A stretch of 64,000 bases of DNA from Ensifer sp. LC163. Lineage in GTDB: Bacteria; Pseudomonadota; Alphaproteobacteria; Rhizobiales; Rhizobiaceae. Shown piece after piece: positions 10,794 to 19,743 of this stretch (its first letter is position 1; each line of letters opens with the position of its first letter). The stretch spans positions 558,001-622,000 of the forward strand of contig NZ_MBSS01000001.1 of assembly GCF_001695855.1 (NCBI RefSeq), written 5' to 3'. The position numbers and the translations under genes are program-made. The notes under the pieces were generated by a model. It saw nothing but the letters and a program-made list of their open reading frames with translations, did not search any database and was not told where the DNA came from.

Positions 10794-12671
10794 TCACCCC
10801 TCCAGATACCCGTCGATCACGGCCAGAAACGCCTCGCCGTAGCGCTCGCGTTTGCTTTCGCCGATGCCCGGAATGTCGAGCAGTTCGTCGAAGCCGCGCG
10901 GGCGCTCCTTGGCAAGCGCGATCAGCGTTGCGTCCGGGAAGACGACATAGGGCGGCACGTTCAGGTCCTTGGCGATGGTGAAGCGCTCGGCGCGCAGCAG
11001 TTCGAACAGTTCGAGATCGGAGCCGGCAAGGTCGGCGCGCTCGCGTTGGCTGCCGGATTTTGCCTGCCGCGCCGCCTTGCCCGTCTGCGGGCGATCCTTG
11101 CGAAACAGCACCTGGCGCTCGCGCTTGAACACGGCGCGCGCCTCCGGCTCGAGTTTGATTGCGCCGAAGGCCGTATGATCGACGCTGACAAGACCGGCCG
11201 CCAGCAATTGCCGAAACACCGACTGCCAGGTGCGGGCCGGCAGATCCTTGCCGGCGCCGAAGACCGGCATGTCGACATGGCCGAAACGCTCGGTCTTTTC
11301 GTTGACGGTCCCCATCAGCACATCGACGACATGGCCGGTGCCGAAGCGCTCACCGGTGCGGTAGACGGCGGCAAGCGCCTTGATCGCGGCCTCGGTCCCG
11401 TCCCAGGTTTCCACGGGCTTCAGGCAGGTATCACAATGGCCGCAACGGCCGGGATGCGCCTCGCCGAAATGCGCGAGAATCGCCTGGCGGCGGCAGCCGG
11501 CCGTCTCGCAGATCGCCAAAAGCGCGTTGAGCTTGCCGCGCTCGATGCGCTTGATGTCATCCGCCGCTCCGCCCTCGTCGATCATCCGGCGGCGCTGCAG
11601 CACGTCGGCCATGCCATAGGCCATCCAGACTTCGGACGGCTGGCCATCGCGGCCGGCGCGGCCGGTCTCCTGATAGTAGGCCTCGACCGATCCCGGCAGA
11701 TCGAGATGGGCGACATAGCGCACATCCGGCTTGTCGATGCCCATGCCGAAGGCGACGGTTGCGACTAGGCAAAGGCTCTCCTCTTTCAGGAACGCGTCCT
11801 GATGGGCGTCGCGCAACGTCCGGTCCATGCCGGCGTGATAGGGTAGCGCGCGAATGCCCTGCCCGTTCAGCCATTCCGCCGTGTCCTCAACCTTGGCGCG
11901 CGACAGGCAGTAGACGATGCCGGACGAACCGCGAAAACGGGACAGGAACCGCAGCAACTGCTGGCGCGGCTGGTCGCGCTCGACGATTTCATAGGCGATG
12001 TTCGGCCGGTCGAAGCTGGTGGTGAAGACTTGGGCACTCTGCAGCGACAGCCGCTCGATGATATCCTCACGGGTATGCGGGTCGGCCGTTGCCGTCAGCG
12101 CGATGCGTGGCACGCCGGGATAGCGCTCGGCGAGCAGGCCAAGCGTGCGATACTCCGGCCGGAAATCATGGCCCCACTGCGAGACGCAATGGGCCTCATC
12201 GATGGCGAAAAGCGCAATGCGGGCCTTGCCGATCAGGTCGGCGAAGCCATCGGTGACGATGCGCTCGGGCGTGACGTAGAGCAGATCAAGCGTGCCGTCA
12301 GAAATCTGCCGGCGCACGGCAACCGCCTCTTCACGCGTCAGCGACGAATTGAGAGCCGCCGCATTGACGCCGAGCTGCTTCAACGCCTCCACTTGATCGC
12401 GCATCAACGCGATCAGCGGCGAAACCACGATGCCAAGGCCGGTGCGGCAGAGTGCGGGGATCTGAAAGCAGAGCGACTTGCCGGCACCGGTTGGAAAGAG
12501 AACGACGGCGTCACCGCCGGCGGCCACATGCTCGACCACTTCCTGCTGACGGCCCCGAAAGGCGGAATAGCCGTAGACGCGCTTGAGAACATCGAGCGGC
12601 GCTCGGCCGGCGTCGTCGAAGAGCTGGCTGGCAGCGCTTCTGTCGGGCTGCGCCCTTTCGACGAACTCCAT
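10794..12671 (-). CDS. recQ: ATP-dependent DNA helicase RecQ
   Basis: A 625-residue superfamily 2 helicase that unwinds DNA 3' to 5' in recombination and fork repair. Motif 0 ([13 protein letters not shown]) is followed by Walker A PTGAGKS (60-67), the DEAH box (158-161) with the aromatic-rich loop [14 protein letters not shown], and motif [13 protein letters not shown] RecQ zinc-binding domain ([20 protein letters not shown]), a winged helix, and a C-terminal HRDC domain (about 540-620, [19 protein letters not shown]) complete the protein. Full length. GGAGAT precedes ATG 12671. Confidence 0.97.
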   Translation of the reverse strand: MEFVERAQPDRSAASQLFDDAGRAPLDVLKRVYGYSAFRGRQQEVVEHVAAGGDAVVLFPTGAGKSLCFQIPALCRTGLGIVVSPLIALMRDQVEALKQLGVNAAALNSSLTREEAVAVRRQISDGTLDLLYVTPERIVTDGFADLIGKARIALFAIDEAHCVSQWGHDFRPEYRTLGLLAERYPGVPRIALTATADPHTREDIIERLSLQSAQVFTTSFDRPNIAYEIVERDQPRQQLLRFLSRFRGSSGIVYCLSRAKVEDTAEWLNGQGIRALPYHAGMDRTLRDAHQDAFLKEESLCLVATVAFGMGIDKPDVRYVAHLDLPGSVEAYYQETGRAGRDGQPSEVWMAYGMADVLQRRRMIDEGGAADDIKRIERGKLNALLAICETAGCRRQAILAHFGEAHPGRCGHCDTCLKPVETWDGTEAAIKALAAVYRTGERFGTGHVVDVLMGTVNEKTERFGHVDMPVFGAGKDLPARTWQSVFRQLLAAGLVSVDHTAFGAIKLEPEARAVFKRERQVLFRKDRPQTGKAARQAKSGSQRERADLAGSDLELFELLRAERFTIAKDLNVPPYVVFPDATLIALAKERPRGFDELLDIPGIGESKRERYGEAFLAVIDGYLEG

Positions 12672-12871
12672 TACATCTCCTTCGGGGAATCACACATTGC
12701 CATCATCGCCAGATACCGCGGCAATGCCATAGCCGTCAGCCTAATTGAAGAGACTGGGTGGACTATCCGGGAGGATCGCCAGCCGTTTTCGCTCGGGGGT
12801 TGGTCTTTTCCATAGCCTGGCCTTATTGATATATCGGCAATTCAGAGAATAGACATAACCGGAAGGTCATC

Positions 12872-13711
12872 ATGGCGAACATTCTGGCAGCGAGCGGCGG
12901 CGTCAAGCAGGTGGTCTGCATCAACTGGGGTACGAAGTACGGCGCTCCGTTTATCAACCGGCTCTATGCCATGGTGGCGCGTAACATCACTCCACCCTTC
13001 ACCTTCACCTGCTTTACCGACAATCGCGACGGGCTGCGCAACGAAATTCTCTGCGAGGATCTGCCGCCGCTCGACATTGTGAATATGCCCACGAACACGC
13101 CAGGCATCTGGCAGAAATCGCGACTCTGGGGACCGAAGCTCGGCAATCTCAAGGGACCGGTTCTGTTTCTTGATCTGGACATCGTCATTGTCGGATCGCT
13201 CGATTGCTTCTTCGAGGTGGAAGGGCCTGACGATGTGGTCCTGGCCAGAAACCAGACGACGCCTTTCGAACGCCTCGGCCAGACCTCGGTTTTCCGCTTC
13301 CCCGTGGGCAAGCTCGTATCACTGCAGGAAAAGTTCAGGGGCAACCCGCAGGCAATCGCGGACGAATATCGTTTCGAGCAACGCTTCGTAACACGCAATG
13401 CACCGGGTGGCGTGAAGCTCTTTCCGAGACGCTGGGTCCTGCACTTTCGACAGGACTGTCGCCACATCTTTCCTCTGAACTACTTCCTTGCGCCCCGCCT
13501 GCCGGCCGATGCGCGCGTGGTGCTCTTCCCCCGCAGCCTTTTGCCGCAACATGCGATCGACGGGCAATATGGCTATCGCGGCCGGATGGACACGCCGCTT
13601 GGGCACATTCGCCGGCTGTTTACCGGCGACCATCGTGAAAAGAACCCGATCAGCCACCTGCGCCATTACATCCACCCCGCTCCATGGGTGGCCGAACATT
13701 GGCGCGAATAG
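12872..13711 (+). CDS. glycosyltransferase-like protein of GT-A type
   Basis: A 279-residue protein with no signal peptide. It has an N-terminal VVCINWGTKYGAPFINRLYAMV strand-helix and CFTDNRDGL. The sequence VLFLDLDIVIVGSLD around residue 100 contains a DxD-type motif expected to bind a nucleotide sugar through a metal ion. The layout resembles GT8-like or capsular-type glycosyltransferases seen in Rhizobiales. Donor and acceptor are unknown, and it has no polysaccharide genes nearby. The start is ATG 12872 with a modest AAGG site. It runs convergent to dnaG. Confidence 0.7.
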   Translation: MANILAASGGVKQVVCINWGTKYGAPFINRLYAMVARNITPPFTFTCFTDNRDGLRNEILCEDLPPLDIVNMPTNTPGIWQKSRLWGPKLGNLKGPVLFLDLDIVIVGSLDCFFEVEGPDDVVLARNQTTPFERLGQTSVFRFPVGKLVSLQEKFRGNPQAIADEYRFEQRFVTRNAPGGVKLFPRRWVLHFRQDCRHIFPLNYFLAPRLPADARVVLFPRSLLPQHAIDGQYGYRGRMDTPLGHIRRLFTGDHREKNPISHLRHYIHPAPWVAEHWRE

Positions 13712-13768
13712 TCGGAATCCAGCCAAGATCGGACCGGATTTCGGCGTGGCTGAGCGGCTTTTCGGCGG

Positions 13769-15757
13769 TTACCGGGCCGCCGGTCCCTTCACCCGGCCCG
13801 AAAGCACGCCGAAGCCCTCGATGATCGCCTCCTGGTTTTCAAGCCGCGTCACTTCGAGCTGAACCTCCTGCAGCGTGCGCAGGAGCTGCGGCACGGCTTC
13901 AAGGTCGCCCTCCTCGGTCGCATGCGCCAGTTCCCGCTCCAGCTCGCGCCGCTGCCAATGCAGCGCCTTGGAGCGCTGGTGCAGCGCCAGCGCCTGCAGA
14001 TATCCCTCGCGGGCATCCTCGGGCGCGGCAGCGGCCGTCGCCGTCCACAGCCGGGCATAGCGGATCTGCTGGTCGATGGCCGCGATCAGTTGAGCAAAAC
14101 CTTCGGCGTCGAGCTGTTCCACCAGCCCTTCGCGCGTCAGGCGCGGGCCGTTGGCGGCAGCGGCATTGAGGACAGCCGCCCAGCAGCGCTGCAGATCGCG
14201 ATGGTCGAACTCGATGGTCGAGATCTCGTCATATTCGTCGAACAGCAACTGCGGATGATTGACGATCGTGAGCGCCAGCACGCTCTCGCGCAGCGACGGC
14301 ACCGCCTGCTGGCCACTGACCAGCGACGAGCGCGCCAGCCGGTCCGAGATCGCCGTCGGACCGGAGGTGTTCTGTTGGCGTGCCCCGGGCCCGCCGCGTT
14401 GCCCGCCGCCCTGGCGGCCGCTGCGCTCGAATTGCCGCCGCTCGCCGCCGCGACCGGGGCTGGAGGCTTGCAGAAACGCGTGCAGCCGATCGCGCATGTC
14501 CTGGCCATAGTGGCGCCGCACGCTTTCGTCGGCGATGACGGCGGTGACCTGCTTCAACCTGGCTTCAAGCTCGGCGCGTTTTTCCGGCGTGTCGAACGAG
14601 CCGCCCTGGATTTCGCGCTGCCAGACCATCTCGGCCAGCGAGCGGGCATTGGCAAGCACCCGGTCGAAGGGCGCCCGCCCCTCCTGACGCACGAGATCAT
14701 CGGGGTCCTTGCCATCGGGCAGCATGGCAAACCGCACCGAGCGGCCGGGCTTCAGATGCGGCAGCGCCAGATCGACGCCACGGTTGGCGGCGCGAATGCC
14801 GGCGCCATCGCCGTCGAAGCAGAGCACCGGCTGCGATGTCATCTTCCAGAGCAGGTCGAGCTGGTTTTCGGTAAGCGCGGTTCCAAGCGGCGCGACCGCG
14901 TTCTCGACGCCCGCCTGGTGCAGGGCGATCACGTCCATATAGCCTTCGACCGCGATGATCGTCGCGGCGGCATCGACCCCCGCCATCGCCCGTCGCGCCC
15001 GGGCAAAATTGTAGAGCACGTTGCCCTTGTGGAAGAGCTCGGTCTCGTTGGAGTTGAGATATTTGGCCGGCGCGTCCGGCGACATGGCGCGGCCGCCAAA
15101 CGCGATCACCTTTTCGCGCGACGACAGGATCGGAAACATGATGCGGTCGCGGAAGCGATCGTAGGAAACCGGCACATCGGGGCCATGCACCACGAGGCCG
15201 CAGGCCTCGATCTGCTCCTTGCCGATGCCCTTGCCGGCCAAAAATTCCTTGAGCGCATTGCGGCTGTCGGGCGCAAAGCCCAGGCGGAAGGTTTCGATCG
15301 TGCGGCCCGTCAGCCCGCGCTCGCGCAGATAGGCGCGCGCCTTGGCGCCATTGGCGGTCTGCAGCTGGTCCTCGAAGAACTGGGTCGCCAGTTCCATCAC
15401 GTCGAGCAGGCTGGTGCGTTCCTTCTCACGCCGCTCGGCCTGCGGATCCGGTTGCGGCATGGCCACACCCGCCATGTCGGCGATCTGCTGCACCGCCTCG
15501 GGGAAGCTCAGGCCTTCCAGGTCGGTGAGAAAGCGGAAGTGGTCGCCAGTAACGCCGCACCCGAAGCAATGGTAGCGGCCCTTGCGGTCCTCGCAATGAA
15601 AGCTCGGGGATTTCTCGCCGTGGAACGGGCAGCAGGCCCAATAGTCGCCGCGCGAGACATTGGTCTTGCGCCGATCCCAGGTGACGCGTTTGGCGATCAC
15701 GTCCGAAATCGGCACGCGGTCGCGTATCTCGTCAAGAAAGGACTGTGAAAAGCGCAT
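13769..15757 (-). CDS. dnaG: DNA primase
   Basis: The 662-residue primase makes RNA primers at the replication fork. The N-terminal zinc-binding domain uses C43, H46, C64 and C67 (CPFHGEKSPSFHC ... HCFGCG). A TOPRIM domain follows, with AVEGYMDVIAL near 270 and CFDGDGAG. A Gly/Arg/Gln-rich linker (about 425-470) precedes the C-terminal helicase-binding domain that contacts DnaB. The start is ATG 15757 with GAGGT upstream; the frame stays open much further but with unrelated residues. It is not adjacent to rpoD, unlike the classical dnaG-rpoD arrangement. Confidence 0.97.
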   Translation of the reverse strand: MRFSQSFLDEIRDRVPISDVIAKRVTWDRRKTNVSRGDYWACCPFHGEKSPSFHCEDRKGRYHCFGCGVTGDHFRFLTDLEGLSFPEAVQQIADMAGVAMPQPDPQAERREKERTSLLDVMELATQFFEDQLQTANGAKARAYLRERGLTGRTIETFRLGFAPDSRNALKEFLAGKGIGKEQIEACGLVVHGPDVPVSYDRFRDRIMFPILSSREKVIAFGGRAMSPDAPAKYLNSNETELFHKGNVLYNFARARRAMAGVDAAATIIAVEGYMDVIALHQAGVENAVAPLGTALTENQLDLLWKMTSQPVLCFDGDGAGIRAANRGVDLALPHLKPGRSVRFAMLPDGKDPDDLVRQEGRAPFDRVLANARSLAEMVWQREIQGGSFDTPEKRAELEARLKQVTAVIADESVRRHYGQDMRDRLHAFLQASSPGRGGERRQFERSGRQGGGQRGGPGARQQNTSGPTAISDRLARSSLVSGQQAVPSLRESVLALTIVNHPQLLFDEYDEISTIEFDHRDLQRCWAAVLNAAAANGPRLTREGLVEQLDAEGFAQLIAAIDQQIRYARLWTATAAAAPEDAREGYLQALALHQRSKALHWQRRELERELAHATEEGDLEAVPQLLRTLQEVQLEVTRLENQEAIIEGFGVLSGRVKGPAAR

Positions 15758-15883
15758 GGATACCTCTGGTCGATCCTCCATATAGGCGGCGAAACCGCCG
15801 GACGCCACAGCGCTGACCGGCCGTGCCCGCAATTCACAGGCTATCACGAAGCAATCGCGAACCCGGCTTGCTGGAGGCGCCCC

Positions 15884-16150
15884 ATCAATACACGCCTGAC
15901 GCGAATATATTTCGACACGCAAGCGGTGCTCAGCAAGGCGACGGAGTTTGGGAGCATGGGATGGAATGGCCCGCCGGGCCGCGACGGCCTCTGGCTGTCG
16001 CAGGGTTTCATCCGGGAGTATTGGGATTATCAGGCGGAGAAATTCGCACCGATCAATCGGGCCCACGAAAGGCTCGCCGGCACATTCAGTGCCGCAACGG
16101 CGCCCGCTGCAGATGAGCGGGCGCAGTCGGTTACTTCAGCAGGTCCTTGA
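15884..16150 (+). pseudogene. orphan reading frame with GGAGG but ATC in place of a start codon
   Basis: From 15884 a frame of 88 codons reads INTRLTRIYFDTQAVLSKATEFG and continues through MGWNGPPGRDGLWLSQGFIREYWDYQAEKF to a stop at 16148-16150. The composition looks like real protein, and GGAGG lies at 15873-15877, five to seven bases before the ATC. The first possible standard start, GTG 15926, has no ribosome site. It may be a small gene that lost its ATG, a gene using a rare ATC start, or a remnant. It overlaps the 3' end of the YqeY-like gene by about 20 bases. I recognise no family. Confidence 0.35.
16100..16124. terminator. hairpin downstream of the GatB/YqeY gene
   Basis: GCGCCCGC and GCGGGCGC form a perfect 8-bp stem with a 9-base loop just beyond the minus-strand stop codon at 16131. 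No T-run follows, so termination efficiency is uncertain. Confidence 0.45.
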
Positions 16151-16580
16151 CCAGGCCCGAAGCCTTGGCGAAGTCCATCTGGCCAGGATAACGCTCCTTG
16201 AGCGCATTCATGCACTTGCCCATGTCGCGCAGCCCCTGCGCGCCGGTTTCCTGGATCACCGATGCACAGAGTTCCCTAACCTTGTCTTCCGACAGCTGGA
16301 CCGGCAGGAACTGGTTGATGATGACGATTTCCTGCCGCTCCTGCTCTGCAAGCTCCGGCCGGCCGCCCTGGTCATAGATTCGGGCCGATTCCTCGCGCTG
16401 CTTGATCATCTTGGCGAGGATCTGCAGGATCTCGTCGTCGCCGACCGGATCCTTGCCCAGGCCACGGTTGGCGATATCACGATCCTTGATCGCAGCCTGA
16501 ATCAGCCGCACGGTCGAGGTGCGCCGCGTGTCCTTGGCCTTCAGGGCTTCTTTCAGTACCTCAGCGAACTGGTCGCGCAT
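16131..16580 (-). CDS. GatB/YqeY domain protein
   Basis: A 149-residue protein of the YqeY family, which resembles the C-terminal tRNA-binding domain of the GatB amidotransferase subunit. It shows LKEALKAKDTRRTSTVRLIQAAIKDRDI and the conserved C-terminal half with INQFLPVQLSEDKV and MGKCMNALKERYPGQMDFAKASGLVKDLL. Its role is unknown; YqeY is often found near dnaG and rpoD, as here. Two ATGs compete: the one at 16580 has GGAG seven bases upstream, whereas the earlier one overlaps that site, so 16580 is chosen. Confidence 0.9.
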   Translation of the reverse strand: MRDQFAEVLKEALKAKDTRRTSTVRLIQAAIKDRDIANRGLGKDPVGDDEILQILAKMIKQREESARIYDQGGRPELAEQERQEIVIINQFLPVQLSEDKVRELCASVIQETGAQGLRDMGKCMNALKERYPGQMDFAKASGLVKDLLK

Positions 16581-16906
16581 GTCTTTCTCCATGTCGAAGC
16601 CGGCCCGCGGTGCTCTTGCCCGGAACCGGTTCGCTGCGTCAATGTTGCCGTCGTCTTAAACCAGTGTGGCAGGTGCAATCAAACGGATTGCACAACCGCT
16701 TGAATTAAAAGGAATTTTATTTCCAGACAATTCACAGCGGCTGGTTGACCGGGCTTTGCGCTTTGGCTATTTTCCCGCACCTGCACGACATCGGCATGTG
16801 AGCACTTTTCGCGGGGATTCCGCGCGTCCATGCCTGAGCACATGAAATGGCGATCAGCCGCCGGGCTTTCAAGCCCCGCGCTCCACGCCGCAACGGGATA
16901 GGAACG
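16581..16906. other. divergent promoter region yqeY-like / carA
   Basis: About 326 bases between divergent genes. A promoter candidate for carA lies at 16745-16772 (listed separately). An AT-rich stretch occurs at 16690-16725. No small gene or riboswitch-like structure is evident. Confidence 0.5.
16745..16772 (+). promoter_or_regulatory. candidate carA promoter
   Basis: TTGACC (16745-16750), a 16-base spacer and CTATTT (16767-16772) approximate the rhizobial sigma-70 pattern CTTGAC-N17-CTATAT. It lies 134 bases before the carA ATG. Confidence 0.4.
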
Positions 16907-18112
16907 ATGACCGCGACACCCGCATGGACCACTGAAAAACCCACCGCTTTGCTCGTTCTTGCCGACGGCACCGTAATCGAAGGCAAGGGCATCGGCGCAA
17001 CCGGCAAGGTGCAGGCGGAAGTCTGCTTCAACACCGCATTGACCGGCTACCAGGAAATCCTGACGGACCCTTCCTATCTCAGCCAGATCGTCACCTTCAC
17101 CTTCCCCCACATCGGCAATATCGGCGCCAATGACGAAGACATCGAAGACCTGACGCCGGCAGCCCGCCACGGCGCGGTCGGCGTGATCTTCAAGGCCGAC
17201 ATCACCGAACCGTCGAACTATCGGACTGTCAAGCACCTCGACGCCTGGCTGAAGGCACGCGGCATCATCGGCCTTTGCGGCATCGACACCCGGGCGCTCA
17301 CCGCCTGGATCCGCGAAAACGGCATGCCCAACGCCGTCATCGCTCACGACCCCTCCGGCGTCTTCGATATCGAGACGCTGAAGAAGGAAGCCAAGGCCTG
17401 GAGCGGGCTTGAAGGCCTCGACCTTGCCAAGGTTGCCACCTCCGGCCAGTCGTCGCAGTGGACCGAGAAGCCCTGGGTCTGGGACGAAGGCCATTCGACG
17501 CTCGGCGATGCCGAGGCCGACTATCACGTCGTCGCCCTCGACTACGGCGTCAAGCGCAACATCCTGCGCCTCTTCACCGGCCTCAACGCCCGCGTCACCG
17601 TGATGCCGGCAACGACAAGCGCCGACGAAGTGCTTGCGCAGAAGCCGGACGGCATCTTCCTCTCCAACGGCCCGGGCGACCCGGCGGCAACCGGCGAATA
17701 CGCCGTGCCGGTGATCCAGGACCTCTTGAAGAGCGATATCCCGGTGTTCGGCATCTGCCTCGGTCACCAGATGCTGGCGCTGGCGCTCGGCGGCAAGACC
17801 GAGAAGATGCACCAGGGTCACCATGGCGCCAACCATCCGGTCAAGGACCACACCACAGGCAAGGTCGAGATCGTCTCGATGAACCACGGCTTCGCGGTCG
17901 ATTCGAAGTCGCTGCCGGAAGGCGTTGAAGAGACTCACATTTCGCTGTTCGACGGCACCAATTGCGGCCTGCGGGTCGCCGGCAAGCCGGTCTTCTCGGT
18001 GCAGCATCACCCGGAAGCCTCGCCGGGTCCGCAGGACAGCCACTACCTCTTCCGCCGGTTCATGAACCTCGTGCGCGAGAAGAAGGGCGAACCGGCGCTT
18101 GCCGAGCGCTAG
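16907..18112 (+). CDS. carA: carbamoyl-phosphate synthase small (glutaminase) subunit
   Basis: The 401-residue subunit hydrolyses glutamine and passes ammonia to CarB to make carbamoyl phosphate for arginine and pyrimidine synthesis. The N-terminal CPSase small-chain domain (about 14-150) contains the CFNTALTGYQEILTDPSY signature. The class I glutamine amidotransferase domain (about 200-385) has the nucleophile Cys284 in GICLGHQ and the catalytic His and Glu in FSVQHHPEASPGP. ATG 16907 gives the usual length; the frame extends 20 codons upstream without family similarity. carB is not adjacent. Confidence 0.97.
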   Translation: MTATPAWTTEKPTALLVLADGTVIEGKGIGATGKVQAEVCFNTALTGYQEILTDPSYLSQIVTFTFPHIGNIGANDEDIEDLTPAARHGAVGVIFKADITEPSNYRTVKHLDAWLKARGIIGLCGIDTRALTAWIRENGMPNAVIAHDPSGVFDIETLKKEAKAWSGLEGLDLAKVATSGQSSQWTEKPWVWDEGHSTLGDAEADYHVVALDYGVKRNILRLFTGLNARVTVMPATTSADEVLAQKPDGIFLSNGPGDPAATGEYAVPVIQDLLKSDIPVFGICLGHQMLALALGGKTEKMHQGHHGANHPVKDHTTGKVEIVSMNHGFAVDSKSLPEGVEETHISLFDGTNCGLRVAGKPVFSVQHHPEASPGPQDSHYLFRRFMNLVREKKGEPALAER

Positions 18113-18130
18113 GAGCGACCACGAACAGAG

Positions 18131-18158
18131 ATAGACCTCCAGAAAAATGGAGGTCTAT
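18131..18158. terminator. perfect 11-bp hairpin downstream of carA
   Basis: ATAGACCTCCA and TGGAGGTCTAT pair exactly around the loop gaaaaa, 18 bases after the carA stop. No T-run follows on the plus strand, so it may be an atypical terminator or a 3'-end-protecting hairpin. Confidence 0.5.
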
Positions 18159-18292
18159 GATCCTGCGTTCGAACGACCTGACGTGGTTCCTGCAGAAATG
18201 GCACCGATGCGACCGGTGCGCTTCGCTTTCGCCCAATTGGGCTTTCGCACCGGCTTTGGCTGCGATGTCGTGACATTTCGGCCCGATGCAGA

Positions 18293-18532
18293 TCATGCTT
18301 CCCGGGAGTTTGATCCATTTTCCAGCAAGCTGGAGATCAGATCGGAGTATTCGCACGCAAGGTCGAAGGCGGTGTTGACCGGAACATTCTGGACGACCAA
18401 CATGCCCGCAAACAGGACCACAGCATCGCTGTCGCTGATGGGCTCATCAAGCTTCGCGACGGCGACGTTGTACTTCACCTGATCCATCGCCCGTTTCAGT
18501 TGCTCTCCGTATGGCCCTGAAAAAAGTCCCAC
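18293..18532 (-). CDS. hypothetical 79-residue protein
   Basis: An unrecognised small protein starting at GTG 18532, chosen because AAAGGAGA lies seven bases upstream; a longer frame to 18580 lacks a site. It begins VGLFSGPYGEQLKRAMDQVKYNVAVAKL and has an Ala/Val-rich centre (SDAVVLFAGMLVVQNVPVNTAF) that could be a buried helix or a weak membrane segment. It ends in acidic and polar residues. The strong ribosome site and normal codon use argue that it is real. It is the only gene between carA and the repeat at 18562. Confidence 0.6.
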   Translation of the reverse strand: MGLFSGPYGEQLKRAMDQVKYNVAVAKLDEPISDSDAVVLFAGMLVVQNVPVNTAFDLACEYSDLISSLLENGSNSREA

Positions 18533-18561
18533 GTCCGCTCTCCTTTGGGTTCTTCCACATG

Positions 18562-18669
18562 CTACAGCGCAGCGCGTCAAATATGACGCGCAAAGGACGC
18601 TGTAACGCTTTAAACTTGCTGCATAATTTCGTCCTTAAATCGATTCCGATTTAAGGAATTATGCGGTAG
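18562..18669 (-). repeat. B-type two-palindrome (RIME-like) repeat, copy 1
   Basis: One end carries the palindrome CAGCGCGTCA-AATATG-ACGCGC with GCGTC flanks, and the other carries tgcataatt...aaatcgattccgattt...aattatgc. Similar elements occur at 31061-31159, 33576-33646, 47703-47806, 52239-52346 and 62700-62802. The two-palindrome design and ~105-bp size match RIME elements described in rhizobia. Confidence 0.85.
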
Positions 18670-18737
18670 GCCGTTGATCTTTCCTGTAAGATCGACCACT
18701 CGCTTTTGGGCCGCACAAGCAGCCCTCGCCCCACCGC

Positions 18738-19628
18738 TCACGCGCCGGGCAGATGCTCGGCGATGAAGCCGACCACCGCACGCACCGATGGCAATTGCCC
18801 GCGTCGATGCGGCATCAGCAAGGTCGTGGTGACGCTGCCGGCCTCCCATTCGGGCAGGACACGAACGAGGCTGCCCTCGTCGATCTCCGCCCGGCAGAGC
18901 TTGCGCGGCAGCGCCGTGATGCCGAGGCCGGACAGTGCGGCCGCGCGAAGCACATGGGATTCGTCGGCGAGGAAACGCGGCTCGGGACGGACCCGGACGA
19001 CCACGCCTGCGTCGTTGCGCATCATCCATCCCTCTGCCGTCAAGGATACCAGAAGACCGTCATGACGCGAAAGGTCGCTCGGCTCGATCGGCGCCCCGCG
19101 ACTTTCCAGATAGGCGGGTGCAGCGACGAGCCAGATGACCTCCGCGCCGACATGCCGTTGCACGAGCCCCGAATCCGGCAGCGGCGCGAAGTGGTCGCGC
19201 ACCGCAATGTCGAAGCCCTCCTGGACGACATCGACGAAACGATCGGTCGCATGCAGCATCACCCGCATCTTGGGATAGGCAAGCGCCAGTGGCGGCAGGA
19301 GGCCAGCCAGCATCATCTGGGCCGTCGGCACCGAGGCGGTAATCCGCACCGTGCCGCTTGGCTCGGCGAGCCGGCCCTTGACTATGGCTTCCGCCGCTTC
19401 CGCCTCGATCAGCATCGCCGCGGCGTGCCGATAGAAATCCTCGCCGACCTCGGTGACGGTGAAGCGGCGCGACGTGCGATTGATCAACCGCACGCCAAGC
19501 GTCTTTTCCAGTTCGGCCACGCGTTTGCTCAGCGTCGATTTCGGCACGTTGAGCGCCCGCGCCGCCGGCGCAAACCCCTTGTGATCGACCACATGGGCAA
19601 AGACGATGAAGTCGTTGAGATTGCGCAT
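18738..19628 (-). CDS. LysR family transcriptional regulator
   Basis: A 296-residue LysR-type regulator. The N-terminal winged helix-turn-helix (about 1-60) contains [37 protein letters not shown]. The rest is the periplasmic-binding-protein-like effector domain. ATG 19628 is used; a TTG lies four codons upstream. It is transcribed divergently from the SDR and imine-reductase-like genes, the usual LysR layout, and a perfect 16-bp palindrome sits between them at 19642-19657. It therefore probably controls those two genes and itself. The effector is unknown. Confidence 0.93.
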   Translation of the reverse strand: MRNLNDFIVFAHVVDHKGFAPAARALNVPKSTLSKRVAELEKTLGVRLINRTSRRFTVTEVGEDFYRHAAAMLIEAEAAEAIVKGRLAEPSGTVRITASVPTAQMMLAGLLPPLALAYPKMRVMLHATDRFVDVVQEGFDIAVRDHFAPLPDSGLVQRHVGAEVIWLVAAPAYLESRGAPIEPSDLSRHDGLLVSLTAEGWMMRNDAGVVVRVRPEPRFLADESHVLRAAALSGLGITALPRKLCRAEIDEGSLVRVLPEWEAGSVTTTLLMPHRRGQLPSVRAVVGFIAEHLPGA

Positions 19629-19641
19629 CGCAAATTCCAAT

Positions 19642-19657
19642 GTCTACATATGTAGAC
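19642..19657. promoter_or_regulatory. probable LysR operator palindrome
   Basis: GTCTACATATGTAGAC is a perfect 16-bp palindrome. It is 13 bases upstream of the LysR ATG and 86 bases upstream of the SDR ATG. Its position fits autoregulation plus divergent control. Confidence 0.6.
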
Positions 19658-19743
19658 GATACATCCACAACTGCCAGACTTTCGCAATGTCGTCCATGAT
19701 TTTATCTCTTCTCCATCGAAACCGAACATCGAAGGAAGAGAAC

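Noticed and set aside
13922-15748. 608-codon open frame opposite dnaG
   Set aside because: Antisense shadow of dnaG.
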